Source: Alphaproteobacteria bacterium
Lineage (GTDB): Bacteria > Pseudomonadota > Alphaproteobacteria > MPNO01 > UBA830
Assembly: GCA_022822405.1 (NCBI GenBank)
Contig: JAJEBT010000001.1
Coordinates: 109,400-173,399 of the forward strand
Direction of reading: 5' to 3'
DNA length: 64,000 bases
Of the stretch, positions 15,400 to 23,987 are shown in pieces. The notes beneath the pieces are model-generated. The model had not been told where the DNA came from. It saw nothing but the letters and a program-made list of their open reading frames with translations, and searched no databases. The translations under genes were made by a program, and so were the position numbers. Every line of letters begins with the position of its first letter. The stretch's first letter is position 1.

Positions 15400-17007
15400 A
15401 TGCAGCCTTCGTTTCTTGGTCGGGACGAAATCGAGGCCTTTCTCCGCGCCGGAGACTGGTCCCGGAAGACCATGCTCGACGGTTACGCTACCCACGCGGC
15501 GCAGTATCCAGACGGCACGGCCTGCCGCGACGAGTCCGGAACCCTGACATGGGGACAACTCGAGACGGTCACCGACCGCCTGGCCGCCAACCTGATCGAT
15601 CTCGGCCTGGCGCGCGATTCGACGGCACTGGTCCGGATGCCGTCCTCGTGCCGGGAAATCATTGTCCGGATCGCTTTCAAGAAGGCCGGCATCATCGGCG
15701 TGTTCGCCCCCATGCAATGGCGCCGGAGGGAACTGGAGCACGTGCGGCAACGTATTGCTCCCGGCCTCGCAATCATGACGCTCGAGCGCGCCGATACCGA
15801 TGATGCCGCGTGGCTGGAAGATGTCTTCGCGAGGCCGCCGACACCCCGCATCGACCTGTCGGCCCGGCCGGCTGCCGGCTGGCTCGGCTGGCAGGAGGTG
15901 ATCGGCCCTCCCGCAAGCGCCGCTCTCGGGCGGATCTCCGAGCGGCGATTCGCATTTGACGAAGTCTCGCTAATTACCGCCTCCAGCGGCACGAGCGGTA
16001 TTGCAAAACTGTGCGAATGGCCCGAGGCCGCACAGCTCTGCGCCGCGCGCGGCGTCGCCGCCAGGCTGGATCTCGACGCCAGCGACAATATCGGCATGTT
16101 CGCGCCCATGTCGGGCGCCGCCCGCCTCCTGGTATGGCTCGCCTCCGGCGAGATCCCCTGCACCTTCACCTTTCCCGCCGGCTACAAGCCCGCCGAACTA
16201 CTGGAAACAGTCCGGAAATCCCGCATCACGGTCGGGACCACCGTGCCGGTGATCCTGGCACGGCTGGCCCGGGAACCACTCGAATCTCACGACCTGAGTT
16301 CGTTGCGGGCGCTCCGCGTCGGCACCGCGGCGGCGGATGTCGAGGCAGCGCTCTGCTTCGAGAACCAGACCGGGTGCCGGGTCGTGGTCGCGTCCGGGAG
16401 CATGGAGTGTCCGGGCTTCGCACACGCCGATGTCGAGGAGCCCCGGGACGTCAGGCTGAACGGCAGCGTCGGCGAGCCGCTTCCGGGATGCCGGATGCGA
16501 ATCGCCGGCGAGAACGGCGCCGCGTTGCCTGCGGGCAGCGTCGGTGAGCTGCAGGTCTCGGCACCCTACGCCTCGTCCGGATACTGGGGAGATCCAGAAG
16601 CCACCGGGAATGCATGGTCCGACGGATGGTACGCGACCGGCGATATCGCGCGCATCGATGGCGACGGCCGGCTGCGGTTGCTGGGACGGATCAAGGACGT
16701 GATAAACCGCAGCGGCCACAAGATCCTGCCGATCGAGATCGAACGGGAGATCTCGGGGCATCCGGACATCCTCGAATGCGCCGTGGTGAAGGCGCCGGAC
16801 GCCGAATACGGCGAGGTGCCCTGGGCCTTCGTCCAGCCCAGGCCCGGGACGTCGCTCGACGCCTCCGCCCTGGCCGAGACCCTGCGAAGGAGCGGCCTTG
16901 CCAGCTACAAGATCCCGGTCCGCTTCATCGAACTGCCGGAATTCCCGCGCGTCAGCGACAACAAGATCGACAGGAAAGCGCTCCTTGGCATGGCTTCGCC
17001 GCCATAG
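15400..17007 (+). CDS. AMP-binding (acyl-CoA synthetase/aryl-AMP ligase family) protein
   Basis: 535 residues. The P-loop-like A3 motif reads ASSGTSGIAK at 194-203, a mild variant of TSGTTGxPK. The A7-A8 region YATGDIARIDGDGRL and GRIKDVINRSGHKI is intact, and the catalytic A10 Lys is K522 (SDNKIDRKAL). The organisation resembles 2,3-dihydroxybenzoate-AMP ligases as well as benzoate or cyclohexanecarboxylate CoA ligases. It probably activates an aromatic or cyclic acid to its CoA thioester for the crotonase encoded just upstream. The exact substrate cannot be read. Confidence 0.88.
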   Translation: MQPSFLGRDEIEAFLRAGDWSRKTMLDGYATHAAQYPDGTACRDESGTLTWGQLETVTDRLAANLIDLGLARDSTALVRMPSSCREIIVRIAFKKAGIIGVFAPMQWRRRELEHVRQRIAPGLAIMTLERADTDDAAWLEDVFARPPTPRIDLSARPAAGWLGWQEVIGPPASAALGRISERRFAFDEVSLITASSGTSGIAKLCEWPEAAQLCAARGVAARLDLDASDNIGMFAPMSGAARLLVWLASGEIPCTFTFPAGYKPAELLETVRKSRITVGTTVPVILARLAREPLESHDLSSLRALRVGTAAADVEAALCFENQTGCRVVVASGSMECPGFAHADVEEPRDVRLNGSVGEPLPGCRMRIAGENGAALPAGSVGELQVSAPYASSGYWGDPEATGNAWSDGWYATGDIARIDGDGRLRLLGRIKDVINRSGHKILPIEIEREISGHPDILECAVVKAPDAEYGEVPWAFVQPRPGTSLDASALAETLRRSGLASYKIPVRFIELPEFPRVSDNKIDRKALLGMASPP

Positions 17008-17211
17008 GCCGATTCCGCCGCCGGGGACGCACAGCACCGGCGGGTCGGCATCGCGGGACCGGCAGGCAACGGCACCGCAACCGGGATCCTGCGCGGTTCC
17101 GGGAACGGCGAGGCCTGCTGCCGCCCCGAAGGGGCTGGCACCGCATGGAACAGCGGGCCGGAAGCGGCGTTTCCGTCCCCGCACCGGTTGCCTTTTTCCG
17201 CGCCAGCCCTG

Positions 17212-18972
17212 ATGCTTGCGGCCATGTGGAAAATCGAATGGCGGGACGATCCGGGAGAAGGCGGCCCGCTCTACAGGATCTTCGTGCTCACCGCGACGGC
17301 TCTCGTGATCGGATTCGCCGCCTCCTTCGCTGCGATCCTGTTTGTCGAATGCGTTGTCTGGCTCAACAACGTTCTGCTGATCTCTCCGAGAACGCGCATA
17401 CAATACGAGGATGTGCCGTGGATCGTGCCTGCGGCGACCGTCGCAGTTCCCACGGCCGGCGGCCTCATTGTCGGAATCCTGCTCCGCCACTGTTCCCGCA
17501 AGAAGCGCCCCCTCGGACCGCCAGATGTGATTCAAGCCGTGCAGTTCCGGGCACCGCTGCCGGACATGCGGTCGGGCAGCGTGTCGATAGCCGCGGCCAC
17601 GATCTCGCTCGGTTTCGGCGCTTCGGTCGGCCAGTACGGGCCGATGGTCTATCTGGGCGCGATGTTCGGAAGCGCGGCGTCGCGGCTCCGCCTGCGCGTC
17701 AGCAATCTACCGGCCATCGCCGTCGCCTGCGGCGTCGCGGCCGCCATCTCGACCGCCTTCAACGCGCCGATTGCCGGACTGGTCTTCGCACACGAGGTGG
17801 TCCTGCGCCACTATTCCACCCAAGCCTTCGCGCCGACGACGATTGCGGCAGCCGCAGGATACGTGGTCGCCAATGTCGTGTTCGAACGGCCGGCCCTGTT
17901 TCTGGTCGATTTCACAGGCGTGGGCCACGGGCACGAATTCGTCCTGTTCGGCCTTCTGGGGGCTCTTGCCGCCGGCGTTGCCATCGCCTTCATGTTGGCA
18001 GTGCTCGGCGGCGCGAGGCTTGCGGCGAGGTTTCCCGGCCCCGCGACGCTACGGCCTGCAGCCGCAGGCATCGTGCTGGGCCTGACCGCGCTCTGGCTTC
18101 CGGAGATCCTCGGAATTGGTCAGGAGTTGCTGCGTTTCGCGACCATCGAGGGCGCCTTCGACCTAGCCGAGCTGCCGGTGCTCTTGATCGCCAAGATCGC
18201 GTTGACGGCGCTGTGCGTCGGTTTCGGATTTGCGGGCGGCGTTTTCAGCCCGGCCCTTGTCATCGGCGCGCTGTTCGGCGCGCTTTTCTGGGGCGTGGTG
18301 ACGGCCGCCACCCAGATCGAAAACTCGGGCGTCGCGGTGTACGCCATCTGCGGCATGATGGCGGTGGCGAGCCCGGTGACCGGCGCCCCGCTGACGATGA
18401 TTCTGGTTGTGTTCGAGCTCACGCGAAACTACGACATCACGATCGCGGCCATGGTCGCGATCGTGATGTCCAACCTGATCGCTCACCGCGTGTTCGGCCG
18501 GTCGCTGTACGATGTGCAGCTCGCGGACCGGGGGATAGACCTGTTCCAGGGGCGCGACCGAGCCCGCCTCGCCGCCGCCAGGGTGGCAGAGTACGGCATC
18601 GACAACTTCGTTCGGGCCGACACGAACGAACCGGTTCGGGACGCTCTGGAACGGCTGGCCGGCACGCGCCAACACGAGGCCTTCGTGGTCGATTGCAACG
18701 GCGGCTTCCTGGGCGTCATCCGCGAGGTTTCCGGCGCCGGCGACACTCCCGCCCTTGTTGGCGACGTCGTGGAAGCGCCGGCCGTCCGTTTCGACGAAAC
18801 GACAACGGTCTGGCAGGCCATCGGGCGGATGGACACCCTTGCCGACGAAGCGATCCCGGTTGTCGATTCCAAGTCGGACGCCCTTATCGGCGTCGTCACG
18901 AAGTCGGCGCTCATCCAAGCCTACCAGGACGTCTCCGAGCAACTCAGGCGAGAGGAAAATGCGCCGCTTTAA
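17212..18972 (+). CDS. CLC-family chloride channel/transporter with C-terminal CBS pair
   Basis: About 586 residues. The start is uncertain (TTG 17188, ATG 17212 or ATG 17224), none with a clear ribosome-binding site. Ten or more hydrophobic segments, then a cytoplasmic CBS tandem over roughly the last 110 residues. The CLC pore motif GxFxP appears as GGVFSPALVIG. The gating-glutamate motif GREGP is GQYGP near residue 142, so the external gating and proton Glu is replaced by Tyr. This argues for a passive channel or altered coupling rather than the 2Cl-/H+ exchange of E. coli ClcA. Its 3' end overlaps the next gene by 14 bases. Confidence 0.88.
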   Translation: MLAAMWKIEWRDDPGEGGPLYRIFVLTATALVIGFAASFAAILFVECVVWLNNVLLISPRTRIQYEDVPWIVPAATVAVPTAGGLIVGILLRHCSRKKRPLGPPDVIQAVQFRAPLPDMRSGSVSIAAATISLGFGASVGQYGPMVYLGAMFGSAASRLRLRVSNLPAIAVACGVAAAISTAFNAPIAGLVFAHEVVLRHYSTQAFAPTTIAAAAGYVVANVVFERPALFLVDFTGVGHGHEFVLFGLLGALAAGVAIAFMLAVLGGARLAARFPGPATLRPAAAGIVLGLTALWLPEILGIGQELLRFATIEGAFDLAELPVLLIAKIALTALCVGFGFAGGVFSPALVIGALFGALFWGVVTAATQIENSGVAVYAICGMMAVASPVTGAPLTMILVVFELTRNYDITIAAMVAIVMSNLIAHRVFGRSLYDVQLADRGIDLFQGRDRARLAAARVAEYGIDNFVRADTNEPVRDALERLAGTRQHEAFVVDCNGGFLGVIREVSGAGDTPALVGDVVEAPAVRFDETTTVWQAIGRMDTLADEAIPVVDSKSDALIGVVTKSALIQAYQDVSEQLRREENAPL

Positions 18973-20038
18973 GTTCGTGGTCGCGCTGCTCGCGGCAGGG
19001 CTGGCGGCCGGGCATGTGCATGCTCGGGGGGCGGTAACGGTGGTGACATGGGGCGGCGCGTACGAGGCGGCGCAGAGAGCCGCGATATTCGAACCGTTCA
19101 CGGGCAAGACCGGAATCGGAGTCGGTGTGCGCCGTCACGACGGCAGACCGGAGACCCTGCGCACCCGCTCGCAACCCGAATCATGGGACGTGGTCGACCT
19201 GACCGAGGACCAGGCGATCGCGGCCTGCAAGTCCGGCCTTCTGCGGCGCCTGGACCATGCTGCCATTTTCAAGGCAGTGCCGACGGCTTCGCTCAAGGCG
19301 GACTTCGCGGCAGGCGCCTTCCGCGACTGTTCGATAGCCCAGAACGCCTTTGCATCGGTGATCGCCTACAACAACGACGCGTTTCCCGGCGTAAAGCCCC
19401 GTCGCATAGAGGATTTCTTCGATCTCACCTCCTTCCCCGGCAAACGGGCCGTCGAGCGCAGTCCCGACGCGATCCTCGAATGGGCGCTGCTTGCCGAGGG
19501 CGTTCCGCCAAGCCAGGTCTACGATCTGCTCAGTACACCCCGCGGATTGCAGTTGGCTTTCCGGAAACTCGACACGATTCGCGATTCCGTCATCTGGTGG
19601 ACCGATGTCGCGGCACCGGCCGAACTGCTGCGGAGCGGCCGAGCGAGCATGGCGAGCGGCTACAACGGCCGTTTCTTCGCGGCCGCCCGGGACCGGGGCG
19701 CCCCGATCATCATCGTCTGGGACGGCCAGGTCATTGGCTACGAGGTCTGGGCAATTTCGGCAGCATCGCAAAACATCAAGGCGGCGGAGGCGTTCATCCG
19801 CTTCGCCACCGCGCCGGAGCGGATGGCGCGCCTCGCCGAGAAGATTCCCTACGGTCCGACGCGGCGCTCGGCCATGGAACGGATAGGCCTCGATACCGAC
19901 AGGCGGATTCCAATGCGCCTCCATCTGCCCAACGCCCCCGGACACATGAAGCGGGCCCTGGTGCGTGACAGCGCCTGGTACGCCCATACAGCAACACTTC
20001 GGAAGAAACGCTTTATGAACTGGCTTGAAGGGAAATAA
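18959..20038 (+). CDS. Orphan ABC substrate-binding protein, PotD/spermidine-putrescine-like
   Basis: 359 residues from the ATG at 18959 (GAGAGG upstream), inside the last codons of the CLC gene. The signal peptide ends around HVHARG. The bacterial solute-binding fold of the PotD/AfuA type shows VTVVTWGGAYEAAQR at the mature N-terminus and a conserved IAYNNDAF segment. No permease or ATPase gene is adjacent. Overlap with the CLC gene indicates co-translation, an odd pairing. The ligand could be a polyamine, another cation or a small organic molecule. Confidence 0.87.
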   Translation: MRRFKFVVALLAAGLAAGHVHARGAVTVVTWGGAYEAAQRAAIFEPFTGKTGIGVGVRRHDGRPETLRTRSQPESWDVVDLTEDQAIAACKSGLLRRLDHAAIFKAVPTASLKADFAAGAFRDCSIAQNAFASVIAYNNDAFPGVKPRRIEDFFDLTSFPGKRAVERSPDAILEWALLAEGVPPSQVYDLLSTPRGLQLAFRKLDTIRDSVIWWTDVAAPAELLRSGRASMASGYNGRFFAAARDRGAPIIIVWDGQVIGYEVWAISAASQNIKAAEAFIRFATAPERMARLAEKIPYGPTRRSAMERIGLDTDRRIPMRLHLPNAPGHMKRALVRDSAWYAHTATLRKKRFMNWLEGK

Positions 20039-20041
20039 TCC

Positions 20042-21634
20042 TCATTCCCCGCCAACCGCACCGCCGCTACCGATCCGTTCCTCGATCCAAGCCCTGGCAA
20101 GCGCACGATCGATCTTGCCGGCCCCGTTCAGCGGCATCTCGTCGACAACGAAGACCCGTCGTGGATGGGCGTAGGCCGGGCCGTTGTCGAGCGCGAAACG
20201 CTTCAGTTCCTCCTCGTCCGGTTCCGACCCCTCGCCCAGAATGACCAGGGCAGCCGGAGCCAGGCCCTTGACCACATGGGCTACCGGAGCGACGACAGCG
20301 TCGATCACGTCGGGATGCTGGACCAACAGCAGCTCCACTTCCTTGGGGTTTATGTTCTCGCCACCGCAGGAGAACTGGTCGTCCGTCCGCCCCATGAAAT
20401 AGAAGAAACCGTCTTCGTCGCGCCGGAAGATGTCGCCGGTGCGGAGATAACCGTCGACCAGCCGTTCGGAATCAAGTTCCGGCCGGTTGTTGTAGCCTTC
20501 GAGCACCGCCGGCGAACGCACCCACAACTCCCCCTCACCGTCGGCCACATCACCGCCGGCTGATACCAGCCGGACATTGACTTCGGGCGCTGCAAGGCCG
20601 CAGCTGCCGCGCGGCACCGGCCGCGAATCCACGGGTTCGCGCAACGGTCCTCCGCCTTCCGTCAGGCCGTAGGCCTCGATCACCGGAGCGCCGAAAGCCT
20701 CTTCCACTGCGACTATCAGGTCAGCTCCGACCACGGCCGAACCCATCTCCAGGCTGCAAAGCTTGGGAAACGACAGCGTCTGCAGCAGATCCCGCTCCGC
20801 CAATACCATGCGGTACATCGCCGGAACGCCTCCAGCATGCGTGCATTCGTATTCGTAAAGCGCCTGCAGGAACAACCTCGGCTCGAACCTCGGAAGGATG
20901 ACGACCGACCCCCCGACCCGGAGCTTTGGCTTGACCGAAACCCGCATCGCGTTCTTGTGAAAGAGCGGCCCGGCGATCAGCGCGCGGTCATCGGGTGCCG
21001 CAGGCCAGTATTTCTGCGCATGTCGGATGCCCCAGAGCATGCCGTCATGGGTGAGCAGCACACCTTTGGGCTTGCCGGTCGATCCGGACGTGTAGGGCAG
21101 AAAGGCCGTCTGGCGCGGCGCAATCGCGGGGGCGCTCACCGGCGGGACTGCGGACGCAAGCACGGTCTCGTAGTCGTCCCATCCCTCAACGCCGGGAGCC
21201 GTAGCAATCCTCGGCCCAAGGCCAGACTCTTCGACGATTTCCGCAATCCGAGGATGGCATTCCGGCGAAACGATCGCGGATCCGGCGCCGGAATCGGCAA
21301 TGATGAACCGTATGGTATCGGCGCCGAGGCGGTGATTGAGCGGTATCGGCACCACACCAGCGCGCATCGCCCCGAAGAAGGTCTCGATGAACTCGAAGCG
21401 GTTCTCCATCGCGAGGAGCAGACGGTCGCCCGTTGTCAGCCCGAACGCCTGAAGCGCGGCGCCGATCTGTTCCATCCGTTCGTCGAGCAAGCCATGCGAG
21501 ATCTCCGCCGGCGGGTCACGCGACAGATCGACAACGGCGGTGCGGCCCGCGTGGTCGCGAGCAGCCTGCCGGTTGAAATAGCCAAGATTCCTTTCGTCCA
21601 TGACCCTCGGGATTCCAATTTGCCCACAAGGCAT
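20042..21634 (-). CDS. AMP-binding acyl-CoA synthetase (ANL superfamily)
   Basis: 530 residues from the ATG at 21634, chosen for its GGGGAG seven bases upstream; the ATG at 21601 (MDERNLGYF) also fits the family. A3 is YTSGSTGKPKGVLLTH, the aryl/acyl pocket region ends in YGLTEGG, A7 is YLRTGDIFRRDEDGF, and the A10 Lys is about residue 507 (GAGKIDRALA). It resembles crotonobetaine/carnitine- and long-chain-type CoA ligases. It converges on the PotD-like gene with a three-base gap and seems to be a single-gene unit with its own promoter at 21726-21755. Confidence 0.88.
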   Translation of the reverse strand: MPCGQIGIPRVMDERNLGYFNRQAARDHAGRTAVVDLSRDPPAEISHGLLDERMEQIGAALQAFGLTTGDRLLLAMENRFEFIETFFGAMRAGVVPIPLNHRLGADTIRFIIADSGAGSAIVSPECHPRIAEIVEESGLGPRIATAPGVEGWDDYETVLASAVPPVSAPAIAPRQTAFLPYTSGSTGKPKGVLLTHDGMLWGIRHAQKYWPAAPDDRALIAGPLFHKNAMRVSVKPKLRVGGSVVILPRFEPRLFLQALYEYECTHAGGVPAMYRMVLAERDLLQTLSFPKLCSLEMGSAVVGADLIVAVEEAFGAPVIEAYGLTEGGGPLREPVDSRPVPRGSCGLAAPEVNVRLVSAGGDVADGEGELWVRSPAVLEGYNNRPELDSERLVDGYLRTGDIFRRDEDGFFYFMGRTDDQFSCGGENINPKEVELLLVQHPDVIDAVVAPVAHVVKGLAPAALVILGEGSEPDEEELKRFALDNGPAYAHPRRVFVVDEMPLNGAGKIDRALARAWIEERIGSGGAVGGE

Positions 21635-21944
21635 GCCAGCGCTCCCCGATTGCAATCCGCATTCGGTCCGCGAACCATCGGCGACGTCCATTTTACTCGA
21701 AACGAACTCCAGCTAACTGTACGTCACTATACTCAGCGCGATGAGCCTTGGTCCATGACGTTCGGATACCGTACTTGGACAGCGCGAACCTGGCCTCTTC
21801 AATTGCCCCTTTAGCGGCCGAACAGCGGGGAGGAACTCTCTCCAACCCATGCCACAGACCTCACCCACACCAATATAGAAATCAGTTGGTGCACGAGGGA
21901 GAATTCGACGGGGGCAGTACTCCAACGACGAGAGCCGGAAGCAC
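21635..21944. other. 310-base intergenic region between acyl-CoA synthetase and RES toxin
   Basis: No gene is seen. It holds the predicted synthetase promoter (21726-21755) and then a lower-GC segment running into the end of the toxin gene. No terminator-like hairpin was identified by eye. Confidence 0.5.
21726..21755 (-). promoter_or_regulatory. Putative promoter of the acyl-CoA synthetase
   Basis: On the minus strand, TGGACC (21750-21755) and TATAGT (21726-21731) are 18 bases apart, about 90 bases before the chosen start. The -10 box is a good match and the -35 is moderate. Confidence 0.4.
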
Positions 21945-22580
21945 TCAGATCGTCAGGGTAATGCCCCTCCGTCGGCCTTCGTCCCTGACGTCTTTCACGA
22001 AAGACCTGTCGTTCACACCGTCGCGCGACCACACCACAGTGAAGTCGCTCTCGCGGACGCGGTCGCCGAAGAACAGGCAGGCGTCGTCGGGATCGCACTG
22101 GTTGGAGGTCCAGACGAGACCGTCAGCGCTGGCAATATCGCGGTGGATGGCTGTGGCCCACAACACGGTCTGACCGTACAGGACCGGACTCGACGAGATC
22201 AGGTCACTGCGCGAAATACCCCATTTGTTCAGTGTGACGCTGCGCAGTTCGACCAATTGCAGGTCACGGTTCGTCAGAAGCTTCGAATGCGTACGAATAT
22301 GCACGTCGTCCAGACGAACCGTCTTGATCCTGGCAGGCGCAGGAATGTCGTGGAAGATCGTCTCATGAATCGCCGCGCGTAACGTGGCGGTCGCATATAG
22401 GGAGGGTACGGGCGCTCCGGCGCCGTCGCAAAACGGGGCGAACCGCGTTGGCGCGCCAAGACCCGGGTTGAACTGCGCTGCCCTCCAGGTTGTTCGATGA
22501 ACGCGATGCAGCGCGGTACCCCGGGGCAAGACTGCAAAATCCGGACTCGTGAGCGGTGACGGCGGTTTCCGGATCGTCAT
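21945..22580 (-). CDS. RES-domain toxin of a type II toxin-antitoxin system
   Basis: 211 residues from the ATG at 22580; a TTG at 22586 would overlap the antitoxin stop. The RES signature is visible: an early Arg (LHRVHR, about R26), FNPG...RFAPF, then SLYATATLRAAIHETIF with E73, and DGLVWTS with the third conserved residue S159. RES toxins degrade or modify NAD+. It lies two bases after the antitoxin stop, the antitoxin-first order typical of RES/Xre systems. GC content is visibly lower than in the flanking catabolic genes, which fits horizontal acquisition near a tRNA gene. Confidence 0.85.
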   Translation of the reverse strand: MTIRKPPSPLTSPDFAVLPRGTALHRVHRTTWRAAQFNPGLGAPTRFAPFCDGAGAPVPSLYATATLRAAIHETIFHDIPAPARIKTVRLDDVHIRTHSKLLTNRDLQLVELRSVTLNKWGISRSDLISSSPVLYGQTVLWATAIHRDIASADGLVWTSNQCDPDDACLFFGDRVRESDFTVVWSRDGVNDRSFVKDVRDEGRRRGITLTI

Positions 22581-22582
22581 CG

Positions 22583-23266
22583 TCAACCGACGGCCGGCTC
22601 ACGCAGGCAGTCGGCGGCGTTGAGGATTTCTTCCTCGTCGCCCAGGGCCTCTTCAGGTGGCCTCCCGTCGAGCCAGCCATTGCCCGACCAGAACCAGAAA
22701 GCGATCTGCCATGGCGTCATGTCGTCTGGCAGACGCTTCAACACCTTCTTGATGACAGGCAGCGGATGGCCGTCGGCGAACTGGAAGCGCGGAAAATACC
22801 TGGCACGCCCGTGGCGCACCGCAAACACTCTCTTCTCGCGATTCCAGCGCGAGGCTGGTTCGCTCGGATTGCTCAATCGCGAACCGTGCATGAGCTGGTG
22901 GATGTCGGCAGCCGTATAGGTCGGCACCTCCCGGAGGTAGCGCGCGCGCAGTTCGGCATTGTCCTGATCAAGATCTCTATCAACGTCGACACGCTCCTGA
23001 CCTTCAAGATACAGGTCGACAAGCGCCTCGATATTGCGCTCAGTCATGTTTCTGCGGCGCTGCCCGACGATCCGCCCGACTGCTCTTGCGGTCGTGCGAA
23101 TGACCGTCGCGTCCTGCCCGGATCCAGCGCCGATCAGAACCCATCTTCGCAGCCCGCCCCGTGGGCCTCCTGCCGCCCTTATTTTCTCTCGCAGATGCTT
23201 TGGAAACCTCTCAATCTCGTCCGGCGTCAATTCAAGCACGGGAGCGGTTTCCGGCTGTTCTGCCAT
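22583..23266 (-). CDS. Antitoxin partner of the RES toxin (Xre/MbcA/ParS-type toxin-binding domain)
   Basis: 227 residues. The C-terminal part (MTPWQIAFWFWSGNGWLDGR followed by PPEEALGDEEEILNAAD) has the W...NGWLxGxxP pattern of the Xre/MbcA/ParS toxin-binding domain. The N-terminal and central parts (NMTERNIEALVDLYLEGQER) are helical and could bind DNA, but no canonical helix-turn-helix was recognised. It directly precedes the RES toxin and should neutralise it. A strong AT-rich promoter with an internal palindrome lies 35 bases upstream, consistent with autoregulation. Confidence 0.75.
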   Translation of the reverse strand: MAEQPETAPVLELTPDEIERFPKHLREKIRAAGGPRGGLRRWVLIGAGSGQDATVIRTTARAVGRIVGQRRRNMTERNIEALVDLYLEGQERVDVDRDLDQDNAELRARYLREVPTYTAADIHQLMHGSRLSNPSEPASRWNREKRVFAVRHGRARYFPRFQFADGHPLPVIKKVLKRLPDDMTPWQIAFWFWSGNGWLDGRPPEEALGDEEEILNAADCLREPAVG

Positions 23267-23300
23267 GATGGCACCCTGTTATGAGATTAGGAGTAAAGTT

Positions 23301-23329
23301 TATATATAGTGAAAATCATGATCCGTCAA
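23301..23329 (-). promoter_or_regulatory. Strong sigma-70-type promoter of the RES toxin-antitoxin operon
   Basis: On the minus strand, TTGACG (23324-23329) and TATATA (23301-23306) are exactly 17 bases apart. The spacer contains the palindrome ATCATGAT (23315-23322), a possible antitoxin operator. The region is strikingly AT-rich for this genome. Confidence 0.75.
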
Positions 23330-23758
23330 CCGAATCTTCGAAGATTCCATCCATGCCAACGTTGCTTTCAAGGGGACTCGCATACGACTGTCGGGACGCC
23401 GGCACGGATACACGGACCGACCCTTCATGGACCCTAGCGTCTTGCATATCCGTGACGAGCTATACCGCAGCGTTGCTACAGCTGCCGGACACCTTCCGCA
23501 GCAGTTCTGGGCCAGTTGGACTCAGCGGCGAAAGCCCATCCCCCTCGGCGGCGGCTATCCACTGCACAGCACTCGACCAGAACGCAACATCCCTGCAATG
23601 CGGGGCGGCATTCGAGCAGTTGGCGGAAACCGGTCGGCAAGCCTGCGACGCAAGTCGAAACCGCCAGGAGCATCGACGAGAGAATTCGCCGGGGTACGGT
23701 GAACCTGGCGTTACGCTGAGGCCTTGACGATGCCGGAGCCGCTGATTTTCGGGAGGGG
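23330..23758. other. 430-base region without a recognised gene
   Basis: It lies between the toxin-antitoxin promoter and the 3' end of tRNA-Lys. Several short frames cross it on both strands, including one that reads through the tRNA, but none resembles a protein. It may be the scar of an integrated element. No integrase and no second copy of the tRNA 3' end were seen in the window. Confidence 0.45.
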
Positions 23759-23834
<76 letters not shown>

Positions 23835-23849
23835 GCTAACCTAGATGCG

Positions 23850-23878
23850 CAGTTAGCACGGCCCCCGTCAGAAGGCAA
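23850..23878 (-). promoter_or_regulatory. Putative promoter of tRNA-Lys
   Basis: TTGCCT (23873-23878) and TAACTG (23850-23855) on the minus strand are 17 bases apart and end 15 bases before the mature tRNA 5' end, the expected distance for a short leader. Confidence 0.45.
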
Positions 23879-23987
23879 GTAATCGACAGAACCCGCACAC
23901 TCGCTCGGCGCCAGATTGTCCGGGTGATTCCGTTCTGTAAGCGAAAGCGGCGTGGCGCTGCGGCCGGCAGTTTCGAATGGAGAACTC

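Noticed and set aside
13128..15473. A 781-codon minus-strand open frame
   Set aside because: It crosses three well-supported plus-strand genes and has no protein resemblance.
23427..23702. A 91-codon plus-strand frame beside tRNA-Lys
   Set aside because: It was considered as an integrase or toxin remnant, but no motif supports it and no ribosome-binding site is present.
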